NCBI GenBank assembly: GCA_036839715.1
Contig: DAITDU010000001.1
Location: 1-64,000, forward strand
DNA length: 64,000 nt
Direction: 5' to 3'
Source of the DNA: Thermocaproicibacter sp002410755
GTDB lineage: Bacteria > Bacillota > Clostridia > Oscillospirales > Acutalibacteraceae
Part shown: positions 8,690 through 18,066 of the stretch, one piece after another
How the letters are laid out: every line of letters begins with the position of its first letter
How positions within the stretch are numbered: position 1 is the first letter of the stretch
Made by a program: the position numbers and the translations under genes
The notes under the pieces: model-generated
Told to the model about the DNA's origin: nothing
What the model saw: the letters and a program-made list of their open reading frames with translations, nothing else
Databases searched by the model: none

Positions 8690-10744
8690 ATGGGCAAGAT
8701 GAAAGACGAATTTCTGAACCATCCCCTGCGCATTGCGGCCATCCAGTTCAGCCAGAGGCCGGAAGACACCATGAAGGTGCCGGAAATCATTGCGGACGGC
8801 GGCTTTAATGTTGAGCAGTTACTCCACGTTGTAGGGAACGGCGGATATGGCCTTTACCAAAAAGAAAAACACTATGATATTCTGAAGCAATACATCGCCG
8901 ATTCCAAGAAGCGCGGCATCGGCATTATCCTCTACGCGAATTCTCATATGGTCGAACCGGGCCAGTACAAACTGCACCCTGACTGGGTGCAGGTCGGCCC
9001 GGACAACAACGCTGCTGATGTGTACAGCACCTATCTTTATGCCTGTGTCAACAGCCCGTGGAGAGAGCGGTTCTTCCAACGCATCCGCGAAGCGCTGGAG
9101 CAGGATATCCGCGGTATTTTCCTCGACGGGCCGATTTTTATTGCGCCGGGCTGCCACTGCAAACACTGCCGGAAACTGTTCCTTGAAGAATTCGGGCATT
9201 CCATGGATGATGCCACGCAAGGCGAAATCTGCTCATTCAAATCGGAGCACATCGCGCGCTTTGTAAAGGATGTCCGCAACGTCATCCGCGAAAGCGGCAA
9301 GGATGTTGCACTATACTGCAACTGCCTTGGCCTGGTGGAAAATGTCACGGGCTGCACGGTCGATGCAGTTTTCCCCTACATTGACCTTGTCGGCTCAGAA
9401 GGCGGGTTCCTGTTTTATGGCAACCCGAATGAGGTTTCGCTCTGGCACGGTTCCGAAACTGCAAAGTTTCTTGAGTCAAAAGCGCAGGGTAAGCCTTACG
9501 TTATTTTCAGCGCAGGCAATGACCAGCCGTGGGCACGTGAGATGCACACGGTACCGGAGACAAAGCTGCTTTATGCCTCTGCAATTTCAAACGGCGCGAA
9601 CGTCTGGTATGGCATCCACGGCCTGATTGACAATTTCCGGACACCTGCCGGGGAGACGGCGTTCCGTTTTAACCGGTTCCTCGCGAAAAATGAAAAATAT
9701 TTTGTCAAGACACGCCGCCGTGCGGATACCGCCCTTTTGTGGTCCCAGCACACGGCCGACCTTTTCCCGGAAGATGTGGCACAGACCGATTTCACCAAAG
9801 CGGAGAAGTCAAGCACGCCTCAGTTTGACGGTTCGTTCCGCAAGGAATTCCGCGGTTCTGCGGAACTACTGTTCCGTATGCACAGCCAGTTTGCAATTAT
9901 CGACGAGACCTGCGTTAAAAATGGCGACCTCGGCGAGTTCAAGCTGCTGATTCTCCCGAATACCTGCTGCATCGACGACAAGGCGGCCGCAGGAATCCGC
10001 AGGTTCGTCGAAAATGGAGGCAGTGTCATTGCAACTCTGGAAAGCGGCCGGTTTGACGGGGACGGGAACCGCATGGCGCATCCACCGCTCTGGGACCTGT
10101 TTGGAATTCGCAGTGCTGAGGAAGTCCGGGAAAGAGAGCCGGGCTGCACCTATATCAAATTTGAGAACGGCCCCCTTGCCGGTATTGCCGGCGGTGAACC
10201 TGTTGCGGGTTTTGTCGGCTGCACACTTCGCTGTAACTTTACTTCGGACGCCAAAACGCTTGCCTCTTCCTTTATTCCGCTTGCAGGCCGTTACGCAAAG
10301 TTCCCGACGGAAACCTACCCGAGCATTATTGCACGCAGGGTGGGCGAGGGCACGGTTATCTATCTTGCGGGTGGCCTCGGACAGACTTTCTTCAACTTCG
10401 GTGTCCCGGAGATGAAAGCTGCCGCGGAAGCTCTTGTGAAAGCGATTGCGCCGGGTGAACTGCGTGTTGAAAATGCGTTTCCGTCCGTTGAGGTAGAGCT
10501 CCGCGGAAAGCCGGGCAAGCCGGTTCGCCTGATCCATTTTGTGAACCACACGGGCTACATGCGCCGTCCGGTCGACCGTTTTATCCCCAATCCGGGCATC
10601 CGCGTCGCCCTGAAGACGGAAGCTCCCGCAAAGCGCGTATTCTCGCTGTTCCACCCCAAAGAAATCCCGTTTGAGTATAAGGACGGTGAAGTCCGCTTTA
10701 CCGTTGATCTTGAGGACTACGAGCTCGTCGCCGTAGAACTGTAA
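8690..10744 (+). CDS. GHL6-like hypothetical glycosidase with beta-galactosidase trimerisation-type domain
   Basis: About 684 residues. The N-terminal barrel matches the layout of the hypothetical glycosyl hydrolase 6 group related to GH29/GH42: IFLDGPIF near 143-150 and the cysteine cluster GCHCKHC at 154-160, a likely zinc site. The middle part (LLILPNTCCIDDKAAAGIRR, then VIATLESGR) is like the GH42 trimerisation domain, and a beta domain ends the protein. The gene starts just after the preceding stop. ATG 8690 is chosen, but GTG 8678 and ATG 8699 are possible because the ribosome site is weak. Intracellular by absence of a signal peptide. Activity is unknown. Confidence 0.7.
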   Translation: MGKMKDEFLNHPLRIAAIQFSQRPEDTMKVPEIIADGGFNVEQLLHVVGNGGYGLYQKEKHYDILKQYIADSKKRGIGIILYANSHMVEPGQYKLHPDWVQVGPDNNAADVYSTYLYACVNSPWRERFFQRIREALEQDIRGIFLDGPIFIAPGCHCKHCRKLFLEEFGHSMDDATQGEICSFKSEHIARFVKDVRNVIRESGKDVALYCNCLGLVENVTGCTVDAVFPYIDLVGSEGGFLFYGNPNEVSLWHGSETAKFLESKAQGKPYVIFSAGNDQPWAREMHTVPETKLLYASAISNGANVWYGIHGLIDNFRTPAGETAFRFNRFLAKNEKYFVKTRRRADTALLWSQHTADLFPEDVAQTDFTKAEKSSTPQFDGSFRKEFRGSAELLFRMHSQFAIIDETCVKNGDLGEFKLLILPNTCCIDDKAAAGIRRFVENGGSVIATLESGRFDGDGNRMAHPPLWDLFGIRSAEEVREREPGCTYIKFENGPLAGIAGGEPVAGFVGCTLRCNFTSDAKTLASSFIPLAGRYAKFPTETYPSIIARRVGEGTVIYLAGGLGQTFFNFGVPEMKAAAEALVKAIAPGELRVENAFPSVEVELRGKPGKPVRLIHFVNHTGYMRRPVDRFIPNPGIRVALKTEAPAKRVFSLFHPKEIPFEYKDGEVRFTVDLEDYELVAVEL

Positions 10745-10791
10745 AACGGTGTACGGAATGCCCTGATTTGAAAAAGGAAAGGATATCAACC

Positions 10792-13107
10792 ATGAGCCAT
10801 GCAAGTGTTGAGAACTATCACGGTGAACCTGCCATTATGATTGACGGTGTCCCTTATCCCCCCATGGGGATGGTGACGCATATCCAGAAGCCGGATTATC
10901 TCCGTCATCTCGGAGAAGCGGGGCTGAAACTTTTCTTCATCCCATCCGAGACTCGCTGGTTTAACCCCGGAGGCCGGAAATACACCGACAGCAACGGTGT
11001 CGAGCGCACCGACCTCAACGGCATCGACCAGTTTAAGCACGATGTTGAGATGCTCCTCAAAGCTGTGCCGGATGCCTATGTGATTGTCCGCCTGTATCTT
11101 AATCCCCCTGTTTCGTGGGTGAAGTCCCACACCGAAGAGCTGATGCGCTATAATGACGGCTCAACGCAGCCGGCTATTCTTGCAAGCAATGACAGGCTTT
11201 ACACGCTGCCCGGCATGTATTCCCTTTGCAGTGATGTGTGGCGCCATGACGGTGACAAGGCCCTCGGAGAATTTTTCGACGAGATTGAAAAGTTGCCCTA
11301 TGCGGACCGCATTGTCGGCTTTTTCCTCGGTGCCGCCGGAACGAACGAATGGTATCCCATCAATCCGCTGACCGACTACGAAAAAAAGATTTATGCAGAC
11401 TTCTGCCCGCCGTTCCGCAAGGAGTTCGGCAATTACCTGCGGAAAAAATATGGGACGGAGGAAAACCTGCGCCGCGCCTGGAGGCGTGACGATGCAAGCT
11501 TTGACAACCCGATTATCCCGGACATTGAGGAACGCGCATTTACCCGCATCGATGACACAATTCTTGACGCGCTGAAGCATTATGAGAGCGCCGCGCGCAT
11601 TATCGGCAAGAAAATCGACATGAATCCAAAGGCAAAGTCAAACATGGGCGTTTTTCTTAATGCCGACGATTATCAATATGTTGCCGATTTTTACCATGCG
11701 TGGCATCATGGCACGGCAAACACGATTGTCCATTTTGCCAGGACGGTAAAAAAGCGTTATCCGGATAAGCTGGTCGGTGCATTTTACGGCGCCTACGGCT
11801 GTACGGATTTCTTCGATTTCTCCACGGCGGAGGCTACGCTTTCCATTATGGATTCCGGCTCGGTGGATTTTCTTGCTGCTCCGGGTGTCTACAATGACCG
11901 CGAACCCGGTGGCTGTGTTGCACAGCGCGAGATGAATGACTCGTTCCGCATCCGCAACCAGATCTATATTTCTGAGGAAGACAGCCGCACTCACCGTGAA
12001 ACCGATTTTTACCGTGACTGCATGGGACTCTATACAATAAAAGATACCATTACAACCCTGAAACGTGATTTTGCGCGCAATCTGTGTGAGGAGACCTATG
12101 CCTGGTGGATGGACCAGCACGAGGGTGGCGGCCGCTACATGGACCCGGATATCTACAAACTTTTCAAACGCCAGAGTGAAATTGCAAAGTTTGCCTACAG
12201 CCTTGACCGCACAAAAGAAAATGATATTGCACTGATTTATGATCAGGAGAGCGTCCACTATGTTTCCCAGAATACCAGCAACACGATGCTCGACTACTAC
12301 CGGACCTCTGATCTTTCCAGAATCGGCGCGCCCGTTGACTATTATTTCCACAATGATATGTCGAACCCGAAGATGCGCGACTATAAAATGTATGTGATGA
12401 TTAACACATTTTGCCTGACGGAAGAGGAGCGCAATGCCGTTCACCGCAAGGCCGCAAGGAACCACGCGACGGTTGTCTGGCTGTATGCCCCGGGTTTTAT
12501 TGACCTTGGCGCCGACCAGCGCATGAGCAACAAAAACATTGAAAAGACAACGGGTATTGCAGTCGGCCGCATGGACGAAACCCGTTCACCGCGCTTCCGC
12601 GTCATAAGCGAAAATCACCCGGCACTGCGCTTTGCAGACCATGACCGGATTTACGGCTTTATCGACCGTGAAGTCCACAGCAATGTCTGGCCTGGCTCGG
12701 TGCTTACAACGCCGTTCCTCAACCCGGCATTCTATATTGACGATCCGGACGCAACCGTGCTCGGCCGGTTCTGCCTCGACGGCCAACCAGCCCTTGCCAT
12801 GAAGGAAACGGGCGGATTTACCAGTGTCTACTGCACGTCCCAGATTCTCCGCTCTGAACTGCTTGCTTCGTTTGCCTCGTTTGCCGGGTGCCATCTTTAT
12901 TCCCATACCGATGACATCGTTTATGCGAACCGCAATTTTGTGACAGTCCATGCGCACTTTACCGGCCCACGCACCATCTATTTCCCGGAGGAATGCAGCC
13001 CCTACGAAGTTTACGAACGCCGGTTCTACGGGCATAATGTCCGACAGATTACCGTGTCCATGCACCGCGGCGATACCCTTATGTTCTCGCTGCGCGGTGA
13101 ATGCTGA
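10792..13107 (+). CDS. GH42-like (clan GH-A) glycosidase
   Basis: A 771-residue protein with a clan GH-A pattern: TNEWY at 184-188 gives a candidate acid/base glutamate (Glu186), and IYISEEDSR at 391-399 gives candidate nucleophile glutamates. The remainder (from about 430) looks like trimerisation and beta-sandwich domains of the GH42 group. The start at 10792 has AAGGAAAGG upstream with good spacing. It follows the GHL6-like gene and precedes lacI in the same direction. No signal peptide. A beta-galactosidase or related exo-glycosidase is the most likely role, but similarity to characterised GH42 enzymes appears distant. Confidence 0.75.
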   Translation: MSHASVENYHGEPAIMIDGVPYPPMGMVTHIQKPDYLRHLGEAGLKLFFIPSETRWFNPGGRKYTDSNGVERTDLNGIDQFKHDVEMLLKAVPDAYVIVRLYLNPPVSWVKSHTEELMRYNDGSTQPAILASNDRLYTLPGMYSLCSDVWRHDGDKALGEFFDEIEKLPYADRIVGFFLGAAGTNEWYPINPLTDYEKKIYADFCPPFRKEFGNYLRKKYGTEENLRRAWRRDDASFDNPIIPDIEERAFTRIDDTILDALKHYESAARIIGKKIDMNPKAKSNMGVFLNADDYQYVADFYHAWHHGTANTIVHFARTVKKRYPDKLVGAFYGAYGCTDFFDFSTAEATLSIMDSGSVDFLAAPGVYNDREPGGCVAQREMNDSFRIRNQIYISEEDSRTHRETDFYRDCMGLYTIKDTITTLKRDFARNLCEETYAWWMDQHEGGGRYMDPDIYKLFKRQSEIAKFAYSLDRTKENDIALIYDQESVHYVSQNTSNTMLDYYRTSDLSRIGAPVDYYFHNDMSNPKMRDYKMYVMINTFCLTEEERNAVHRKAARNHATVVWLYAPGFIDLGADQRMSNKNIEKTTGIAVGRMDETRSPRFRVISENHPALRFADHDRIYGFIDREVHSNVWPGSVLTTPFLNPAFYIDDPDATVLGRFCLDGQPALAMKETGGFTSVYCTSQILRSELLASFASFAGCHLYSHTDDIVYANRNFVTVHAHFTGPRTIYFPEECSPYEVYERRFYGHNVRQITVSMHRGDTLMFSLRGEC

Positions 13108-13137
13108 CAACTGGCGGTTCCAGGGAAGGGTGAGCCA

Positions 13138-14259
13138 ATGGACAGCAGAAGGCGCATAACGATTTCTGACGTTGCAAAAAAAGCAGGTGTTTCCATTGCA
13201 ACGGTTTCCCGCGTCCTGAACGGGACGGATTATCCCGTAAAGGACAGCCTGCGGAAGGCAGTCCTCAGAGCGGCAGAACAGATGAACTACACGCCGAATT
13301 TTTTTGGCAGGTCGCTTAAAAGCGGGAAAAGCAACGATATCGGTGTCATCCTCCCTTCCATGATTAACCCGTTTTACTCCGAAGTTATCGCGGGGACGGA
13401 AAAGGAATGCCGTGATGCCGGTTACAACCCGATTTTTTGCAGCTCGAACAACGAGCCGGAAAAAGAGCTTGAGCAAATCAGGCTCATGAGGAAAAAATGT
13501 GTGGAAGGACTGCTGATTTCCACAATCAATGCGGACAGCGGCCCTCTCCGGCGCTATATTATGGGAAATTCCAATGTCGTTTTGTTTGACCAGCCTGCGG
13601 AAGGCCTTTCCTGCGGCAGCGTCGGCTATGATTTTACTCTTGCCGGCGCCCTTGCCGCACACTATCTTACCGGGAAAGGTCACCGCAGGATTGCTTTTCT
13701 CAGCCCGCCGCTCGACCGCCCGAGCCGCCGCGCAATTTTTAAAGGATTCCGCCGTGCACTGGAAGAGTCAGACGTAGGATTTCGCCCGGAGGACCTTATC
13801 GTTCTGCCCAGCGAAACCGCTCTGGACGAGAAGGGAAACTATGAGTTTGAAAATGGCCACCGCCTTGCACGGGCATTCCTGAAAATGCACTGCCCGGCAA
13901 CGGCTGCTGTTGCCATCAATGACATTACCGCCTTTGGCGTTATCCAGGAACTGCTCCGGAGCGGCCGCCGGGTGCCCGGCGATATTTCTGTTATGGGTTT
14001 CGACAATATTAATTTTTCTGCCATGGTGAATCCTGCCCTTACAACAGTCAGCCAGCCTTCCTTTGAAATGGGCCGCCTTGCGGCGCGTGTGCTGATTGGC
14101 GGGCTTCAGAAAGCAGACCGCCGGGAAGCGGCGGAGCATATCCTTTTAAAACCGGAGGTTATTGAGCGCGAATCCGTGTGCACCCTTAGACCTGGAACAG
14201 ATGGGAAAGAGAAATCAATGAAATCCCTTGACAATCAGCAAAAGCACCCATATACTTAA
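13138..14259 (+). CDS. LacI family transcriptional regulator
   Basis: A 373-residue repressor-type regulator. The N-terminal helix-turn-helix and hinge read TISDVAKKAGVSIATVSRVL (about residues 7-26). A periplasmic-binding-protein-like sensor follows (IGVILPSMINPFYSEV to about residue 340), with a C-terminal tail of about 25 residues that overlaps a promoter for the next operon. The start at 13138 follows a purine-rich GGGAAGGGTGAG. It closes the glycosidase gene run and probably controls this locus in response to a pathway sugar. A LacI-type palindrome lies about 90 bases downstream of its stop. Confidence 0.92.
   Translation: MDSRRRITISDVAKKAGVSIATVSRVLNGTDYPVKDSLRKAVLRAAEQMNYTPNFFGRSLKSGKSNDIGVILPSMINPFYSEVIAGTEKECRDAGYNPIFCSSNNEPEKELEQIRLMRKKCVEGLLISTINADSGPLRRYIMGNSNVVLFDQPAEGLSCGSVGYDFTLAGALAAHYLTGKGHRRIAFLSPPLDRPSRRAIFKGFRRALEESDVGFRPEDLIVLPSETALDEKGNYEFENGHRLARAFLKMHCPATAAVAINDITAFGVIQELLRSGRRVPGDISVMGFDNINFSAMVNPALTTVSQPSFEMGRLAARVLIGGLQKADRREAAEHILLKPEVIERESVCTLRPGTDGKEKSMKSLDNQQKHPYT
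14228..14256 (+). promoter_or_regulatory. Sigma-A promoter for the epimerase-nagA operon
   Basis: TTGACA (14228-14233), exactly 17 bases, then TATACT (14251-14256). It lies inside the 3' end of the lacI gene and points at the epimerase gene, giving a leader of roughly 160 bases. Confidence 0.7.
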
Positions 14260-14350
14260 ACTGTGAATATAATTTTTCCGTTTATTCTGCCCCGGAAGGA
14301 ACATGACGGCCTGTTGCTGCTCAAAAAGGGGCAGTTCTTTATTGGTAGAT

Positions 14351-14364
14351 AGAAAACGTTTACT
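14351..14364. promoter_or_regulatory. LacI/cre-type operator
   Basis: AGAAAACGTTTACT matches the catabolite responsive element consensus TGWAANCGNTNWCA except for the outermost bases and has the central CG expected of LacI-family operators. It sits about 90 bases downstream of the predicted start of transcription, so a bound CcpA or the local LacI protein would act as a roadblock. Confidence 0.5.
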
Positions 14365-14373
14365 AAAAAACTT

Positions 14374-14394
14374 CGGCCAGCTTTCTGATGGCCG
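14374..14394. other. Leader hairpin before the epimerase gene
   Basis: CGGCCA (14374-14379) pairs with TGGCCG (14389-14394) around a 9-base loop. On the minus strand it is followed by GAAGTTTTTT and looks like a terminator; on the plus strand it would be a hairpin close to the ribosome site. Confidence 0.35.
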
Positions 14395-14420
14395 GAAATC
14401 ATACGGGAGAGTGACAAACT

Positions 14421-15710
14421 GTGCACAATGCCGTGGAGACGGACAGGTTTTACACCGACTATTTTAAGAACAGCCTGATGTCTTTCTGGGACCGTGCAGC
14501 CGATCTGGAAAACGGCGGTGTTTTTACCTGCTTTACCAATGATGGCTCAAAACTTATCAGCCGTGACAAATACATCTGGTCACAGGGGCGCATGGCGTGG
14601 ATTTATTCCCGCCTCGCGGATGACATCCGCAAAGGTGTGCTCTCAAACTATACGGAGGAAGACGCAAAGAAATACCTTAAGCTTGGAAAAAGGACCTGCG
14701 AATTCATCCGTGACCATGCAATCCTGGAGCCGAAGGACGGCGTCTGTGCTTACCTGACGGCGGCGGACGGCACAAAGAAAGAGTCAATCCCCGGAAAGGG
14801 GTACTATACCAGTTATTTTGTAGACTGCTTTGTCATCATCGGATTTGCAGGCTACGCACGTGTGGCAGAGGACTCGGAGTGGCTTGACCTTGCCCTGAAA
14901 GTCTACCGCCGGATGATGTCTTACCTCGACCGTGGGATTATGGTGTCCGAGCCATACCCGGTTCATGAAGGGTTCCGCACCCACGCAAAGGACATGATCC
15001 TTTCCTGCGTAACAAGTGAGCTCTGGAATGCAGCCCATGTGCTGCATCATCCGCAGGAGGAAGCCCTGAAAAGAAAGAGCCTTTTCCATGTTTCGCAGAT
15101 CCTTGACACTTTCTTTTCGCCGAAATACGGTGTGATTCAGGAGATGCCAGCGGTCAAACCGGAGTATGAGGATACGTTTCTTGCACGGCATATCATGCCG
15201 TGCCATGCCCTTGAGTCCATGTGGTTCTGCCTTGACATCCTCCAGCAGAGCGGGAAGAAACCAGACGAGCGTATTTTCACAGTGGCGCGCAACAGTTTGC
15301 GTCTTGGCTGGGATGAAAAATACGGCGGGATGTTCCGCTGTGTTGATATTCAGGGCGGCCCGCCGAAGGGGCGCACGTTGCAGGATGGCTATGAGATGCT
15401 GATGCGTGATACCTGGGACTCGAAGCTCTGGTGGACAAACGCAGAAGCGCTTTACTGCACCCTGCGCTGCTATGCGTTGACAGGAGACCGCTTTTTTGCA
15501 GAATACCATGACCGTGTGGCAAAATTTGATTTTACCAAGTTCCCGAACCCGGACAAAAAGATTGGCGAGTGGATTCAGATTCTGGACCGTCAAGGCCGTC
15601 CGATGAACAAGCTGGTTGCCCTTCCGGTCAAGGATCCGTTCCACATCATGCGTGATTTCCTGCGCATTGCAGAGCTTCTGCATGACTGTCCGAACCTTGC
15701 ATGGGACTAA
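14421..15710 (+). CDS. AGE-family epimerase (N-acylglucosamine 2-epimerase-like)
   Basis: A 429-residue alpha/alpha-barrel epimerase or isomerase of the N-acylglucosamine 2-epimerase group. Family-typical stretches include KYIWSQGRMAWIYSRL near 50-65, RRMMSYLDRGI near 165, the HIMPCHALESMWF motif near residue 253 with its catalytic-type histidine, and GEWIQILDRQGRP near 380. It uses a GTG start behind GGGAG, since no ATG is available in frame nearby. The family interconverts GlcNAc/ManNAc, mannose/fructose/glucose or cellobiose epimers. With NagA just downstream, an amino-sugar substrate is plausible but unproven. Confidence 0.85.
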   Translation: MHNAVETDRFYTDYFKNSLMSFWDRAADLENGGVFTCFTNDGSKLISRDKYIWSQGRMAWIYSRLADDIRKGVLSNYTEEDAKKYLKLGKRTCEFIRDHAILEPKDGVCAYLTAADGTKKESIPGKGYYTSYFVDCFVIIGFAGYARVAEDSEWLDLALKVYRRMMSYLDRGIMVSEPYPVHEGFRTHAKDMILSCVTSELWNAAHVLHHPQEEALKRKSLFHVSQILDTFFSPKYGVIQEMPAVKPEYEDTFLARHIMPCHALESMWFCLDILQQSGKKPDERIFTVARNSLRLGWDEKYGGMFRCVDIQGGPPKGRTLQDGYEMLMRDTWDSKLWWTNAEALYCTLRCYALTGDRFFAEYHDRVAKFDFTKFPNPDKKIGEWIQILDRQGRPMNKLVALPVKDPFHIMRDFLRIAELLHDCPNLAWD

Positions 15711-15819
15711 AGCTCTAAAAGCTTCCGGCACAGGAAAGATATGCCTGCACTGCCGAAATGAACGGTGGGGAAGCGAAAGGCTTCTAAATGAAAATATTTT
15801 TAGAAAAGGAGCTGAAACA

Positions 15820-17022
15820 ATGAAACAGATGATCCGGAACGTCCGGCTTATTTGCAGGGATCAGGTCGTGACCGGCTACCTTGTAGTCTCTGACGGGAAG
15901 ATCGCCGAAGTGGGCCGCGGCCCGTCCCCGCAGGCGCCGGAGGGCTTTTTGGTAATCGACGGCAAAGGTCTTTTTCTCTCGCCCGGATTTTTTGAGTTGC
16001 ATACCCACGGCGCCGGCGGCTCCGATTTCCTTGATGAATCCCCGGATGACATGGTTACGGCCGCAATGACTCACCTTCAGCACGGGACGACCAGTATCCT
16101 TCCGACAACCGTTGCTGCCTCGCGGAAAGAAATGATCCGCTGCATCGACAATTTCAAGTCGGTGAAAAAGAACATGAAGGACGGCCCGAATATGGTTGGG
16201 CTCCATATGGAGGGGCCGTACCTGAGCCCCCTGCAGAAGGGCGCAATCGACGAAAAATACATTCGCAACCCGAACCCCGCCGAGTACCAGGAAATGGTGG
16301 AGCGCGCAGAAGGCGGCATTGCCCGCTGGACGGTTGCACCGGAGCTTCCCGGTGCCCTTGAAATGGGCGACTATCTTGTTAAGAACCATATCCTGCCGTC
16401 CATTGGCCATTCTAACGCGGAATATTCTCATGTTCTTGCGGCGTACCAGCATGGTTTTACCCATGTAACGCACCTGTATTCCGGCATGTCTACCATTATC
16501 CGCCGGGGCGGGTTCCGTTTCCTCGGCGTGACGGAAAGCGCCTATGCAGTTGAAGGCCTTACGGTTGAGGTTATTGCGGACGGCTGCCACCTGCCTCCGG
16601 AATTGCTGCGCACGGTTTACCGTCTCAAAGGGCCGGACAAGGTCTGCCTGGTGTGCGACTCCATGCGCTGCGCAGGAACCAATGCAACCGAAACAGAACT
16701 CGGAAGCCGTGACAGCGGACAGAAGGTCATTGTTGAGGACGGCGTTGCAAAGATGCCTGACCGGACGGCTTTTGCCGGCAGCATTGCTACGGATGACCGT
16801 CTGGTACGCGTGATGCATTACAAAGCCGGTGTTCCGCTGTACGACTGCATTAACATGATGTGCCTTACCCCCGCAAAAGTTATGGGGATGGACAACAGGA
16901 AAGGGAGCCTGGAATCCGGAAAAGACGCCGACCTTGTCCTGTTTGACGATAATATCAACATTAAGGCCGTTTTTGTCGGCGGGAAGCTCGTTTTCCAACA
17001 AAAACCGGAAAGGGTGGAATAA
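15820..17022 (+). CDS. nagA: N-acetylglucosamine-6-phosphate deacetylase
   Basis: Removes acetate from GlcNAc-6-phosphate to give glucosamine-6-phosphate. The 400-residue protein has all expected sites: HTHGAGG at 61-67, HMEGPYLSP with metal ligand Glu131, GHSNA with His197, THLYSGM with His218, and CDSMRCAG with Asp280 in the place of the catalytic aspartate. The chosen ATG has AAAGGAG upstream. The 109-base gap before it holds an AT-rich repeat TTCTAAA...TTTAGAA just ahead of the ribosome site. The partner NagB-like protein lies in the divergent operon, so the two enzymes are split between promoters. Confidence 0.93.
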   Translation: MKQMIRNVRLICRDQVVTGYLVVSDGKIAEVGRGPSPQAPEGFLVIDGKGLFLSPGFFELHTHGAGGSDFLDESPDDMVTAAMTHLQHGTTSILPTTVAASRKEMIRCIDNFKSVKKNMKDGPNMVGLHMEGPYLSPLQKGAIDEKYIRNPNPAEYQEMVERAEGGIARWTVAPELPGALEMGDYLVKNHILPSIGHSNAEYSHVLAAYQHGFTHVTHLYSGMSTIIRRGGFRFLGVTESAYAVEGLTVEVIADGCHLPPELLRTVYRLKGPDKVCLVCDSMRCAGTNATETELGSRDSGQKVIVEDGVAKMPDRTAFAGSIATDDRLVRVMHYKAGVPLYDCINMMCLTPAKVMGMDNRKGSLESGKDADLVLFDDNINIKAVFVGGKLVFQQKPERVE

Positions 17023-17024
17023 AA

Positions 17025-18038
17025 ATGGTACGGTTTGGCGTAATCGGATGCGGCACAATTTCCTCAATCTTTTTTGGAGCTGTGAAGCAGCTTCCGGAAG
17101 CGAAGGTGACGCGTGCATTCGATGCAAACCCGGAGCGCGCGAAGGCTTTTGCGGAAAAGGCCGGTGCGCTCCCCTGTGCAAGCATGGAAGAGCTGATGGC
17201 TTCGTCCGATGTAGATGCGGTTTATATCGGCACACCGAGCGGTATGCATGCTGACTGTGCCGTTCGTGCTGCGAACGCCGGAAAGCATATTGTCGTTGAA
17301 AAGCCGATTGGCATCACAGAGGAACAACTTGACGCAATCGAAGCAGCCTGCAAGAAAAACAAAGTAAAACTCTGTGCCATCTCGCAGCTCTATTTTTCGG
17401 ATGACTACCAGAAGATGAAGAAAGCTCTTTCGGAGGGGCGCTTCGGGAAGACTTTTCTTGCGAACCTCACAATGAAATATTTCCGCAGTGATGAATATTA
17501 TCAGAATGGCGGTTGGCGCGGGACCTGGAAATTTGACGGCGGCGGCGCCCTGATGAATCAGGGCATCCACGGCGTTGGACTGTTGCTCGGCCTGATGGGC
17601 GCACCGAAGTCGGTCACCGCCCTCACCCGTACCTTTGTCCATCCGATTGAAGTGGAAGACACTGCCATAGCAATTGTCGAATTCCAGAATGGTACCATTG
17701 GGAATATTATTGCGACAACCTCCGTCCAGCCGGCAAAACCCCGTATACTGACTGTCCACGGAACAAAAGGAACGGTTACCCTGACGGAAGACAAAATTAC
17801 CGAGTGGAGTATTGCCGGTGAGGAAAACACGGAAATACACAGCGGCCCAATCCGCTCCTCTGCTTCTAATCCGACCAATATTTCTTCTGAACTGCACCGT
17901 CGTCAACTTGCAGACTTTATCCATGCTGTTGAGACAGACGGACACCCGGTACTGGGCGTTGCGGAAGGCCGTATGCCGGTCGACCTGATCCTTGGCATCT
18001 ACCGCTCTTCCAAAGAAGGAAAAACCATTCATTTTTAA
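17025..18038 (+). CDS. Gfo/Idh/MocA family NAD(P)-dependent sugar dehydrogenase
   Basis: A 337-residue oxidoreductase. The Rossmann motif GVIGCGTIS is at 5-13, the family motif VEKPIG at 91-96, and GGGALMNQGIHGVGLL near 170-185 carries the expected catalytic histidine region. It starts two bases after the nagA stop and is followed by a DegT aminotransferase. This pair (keto-group formation, then transamination) is typical of amino-sugar or amino-cyclitol chemistry, for example kanosamine and scyllo-inosamine pathways. In a degradative locus the reactions could run in reverse. The substrate cannot be assigned from sequence. Confidence 0.88.
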   Translation: MVRFGVIGCGTISSIFFGAVKQLPEAKVTRAFDANPERAKAFAEKAGALPCASMEELMASSDVDAVYIGTPSGMHADCAVRAANAGKHIVVEKPIGITEEQLDAIEAACKKNKVKLCAISQLYFSDDYQKMKKALSEGRFGKTFLANLTMKYFRSDEYYQNGGWRGTWKFDGGGALMNQGIHGVGLLLGLMGAPKSVTALTRTFVHPIEVEDTAIAIVEFQNGTIGNIIATTSVQPAKPRILTVHGTKGTVTLTEDKITEWSIAGEENTEIHSGPIRSSASNPTNISSELHRRQLADFIHAVETDGHPVLGVAEGRMPVDLILGIYRSSKEGKTIHF

Positions 18039-18066
18039 TTGAGACAAATTTTAAGGAGGATATAAA

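Noticed and set aside
12586..13683. Minus-strand open frame of 365 codons
   Set aside because: Antisense to the GH42-like and lacI genes, with no recognisable protein family.
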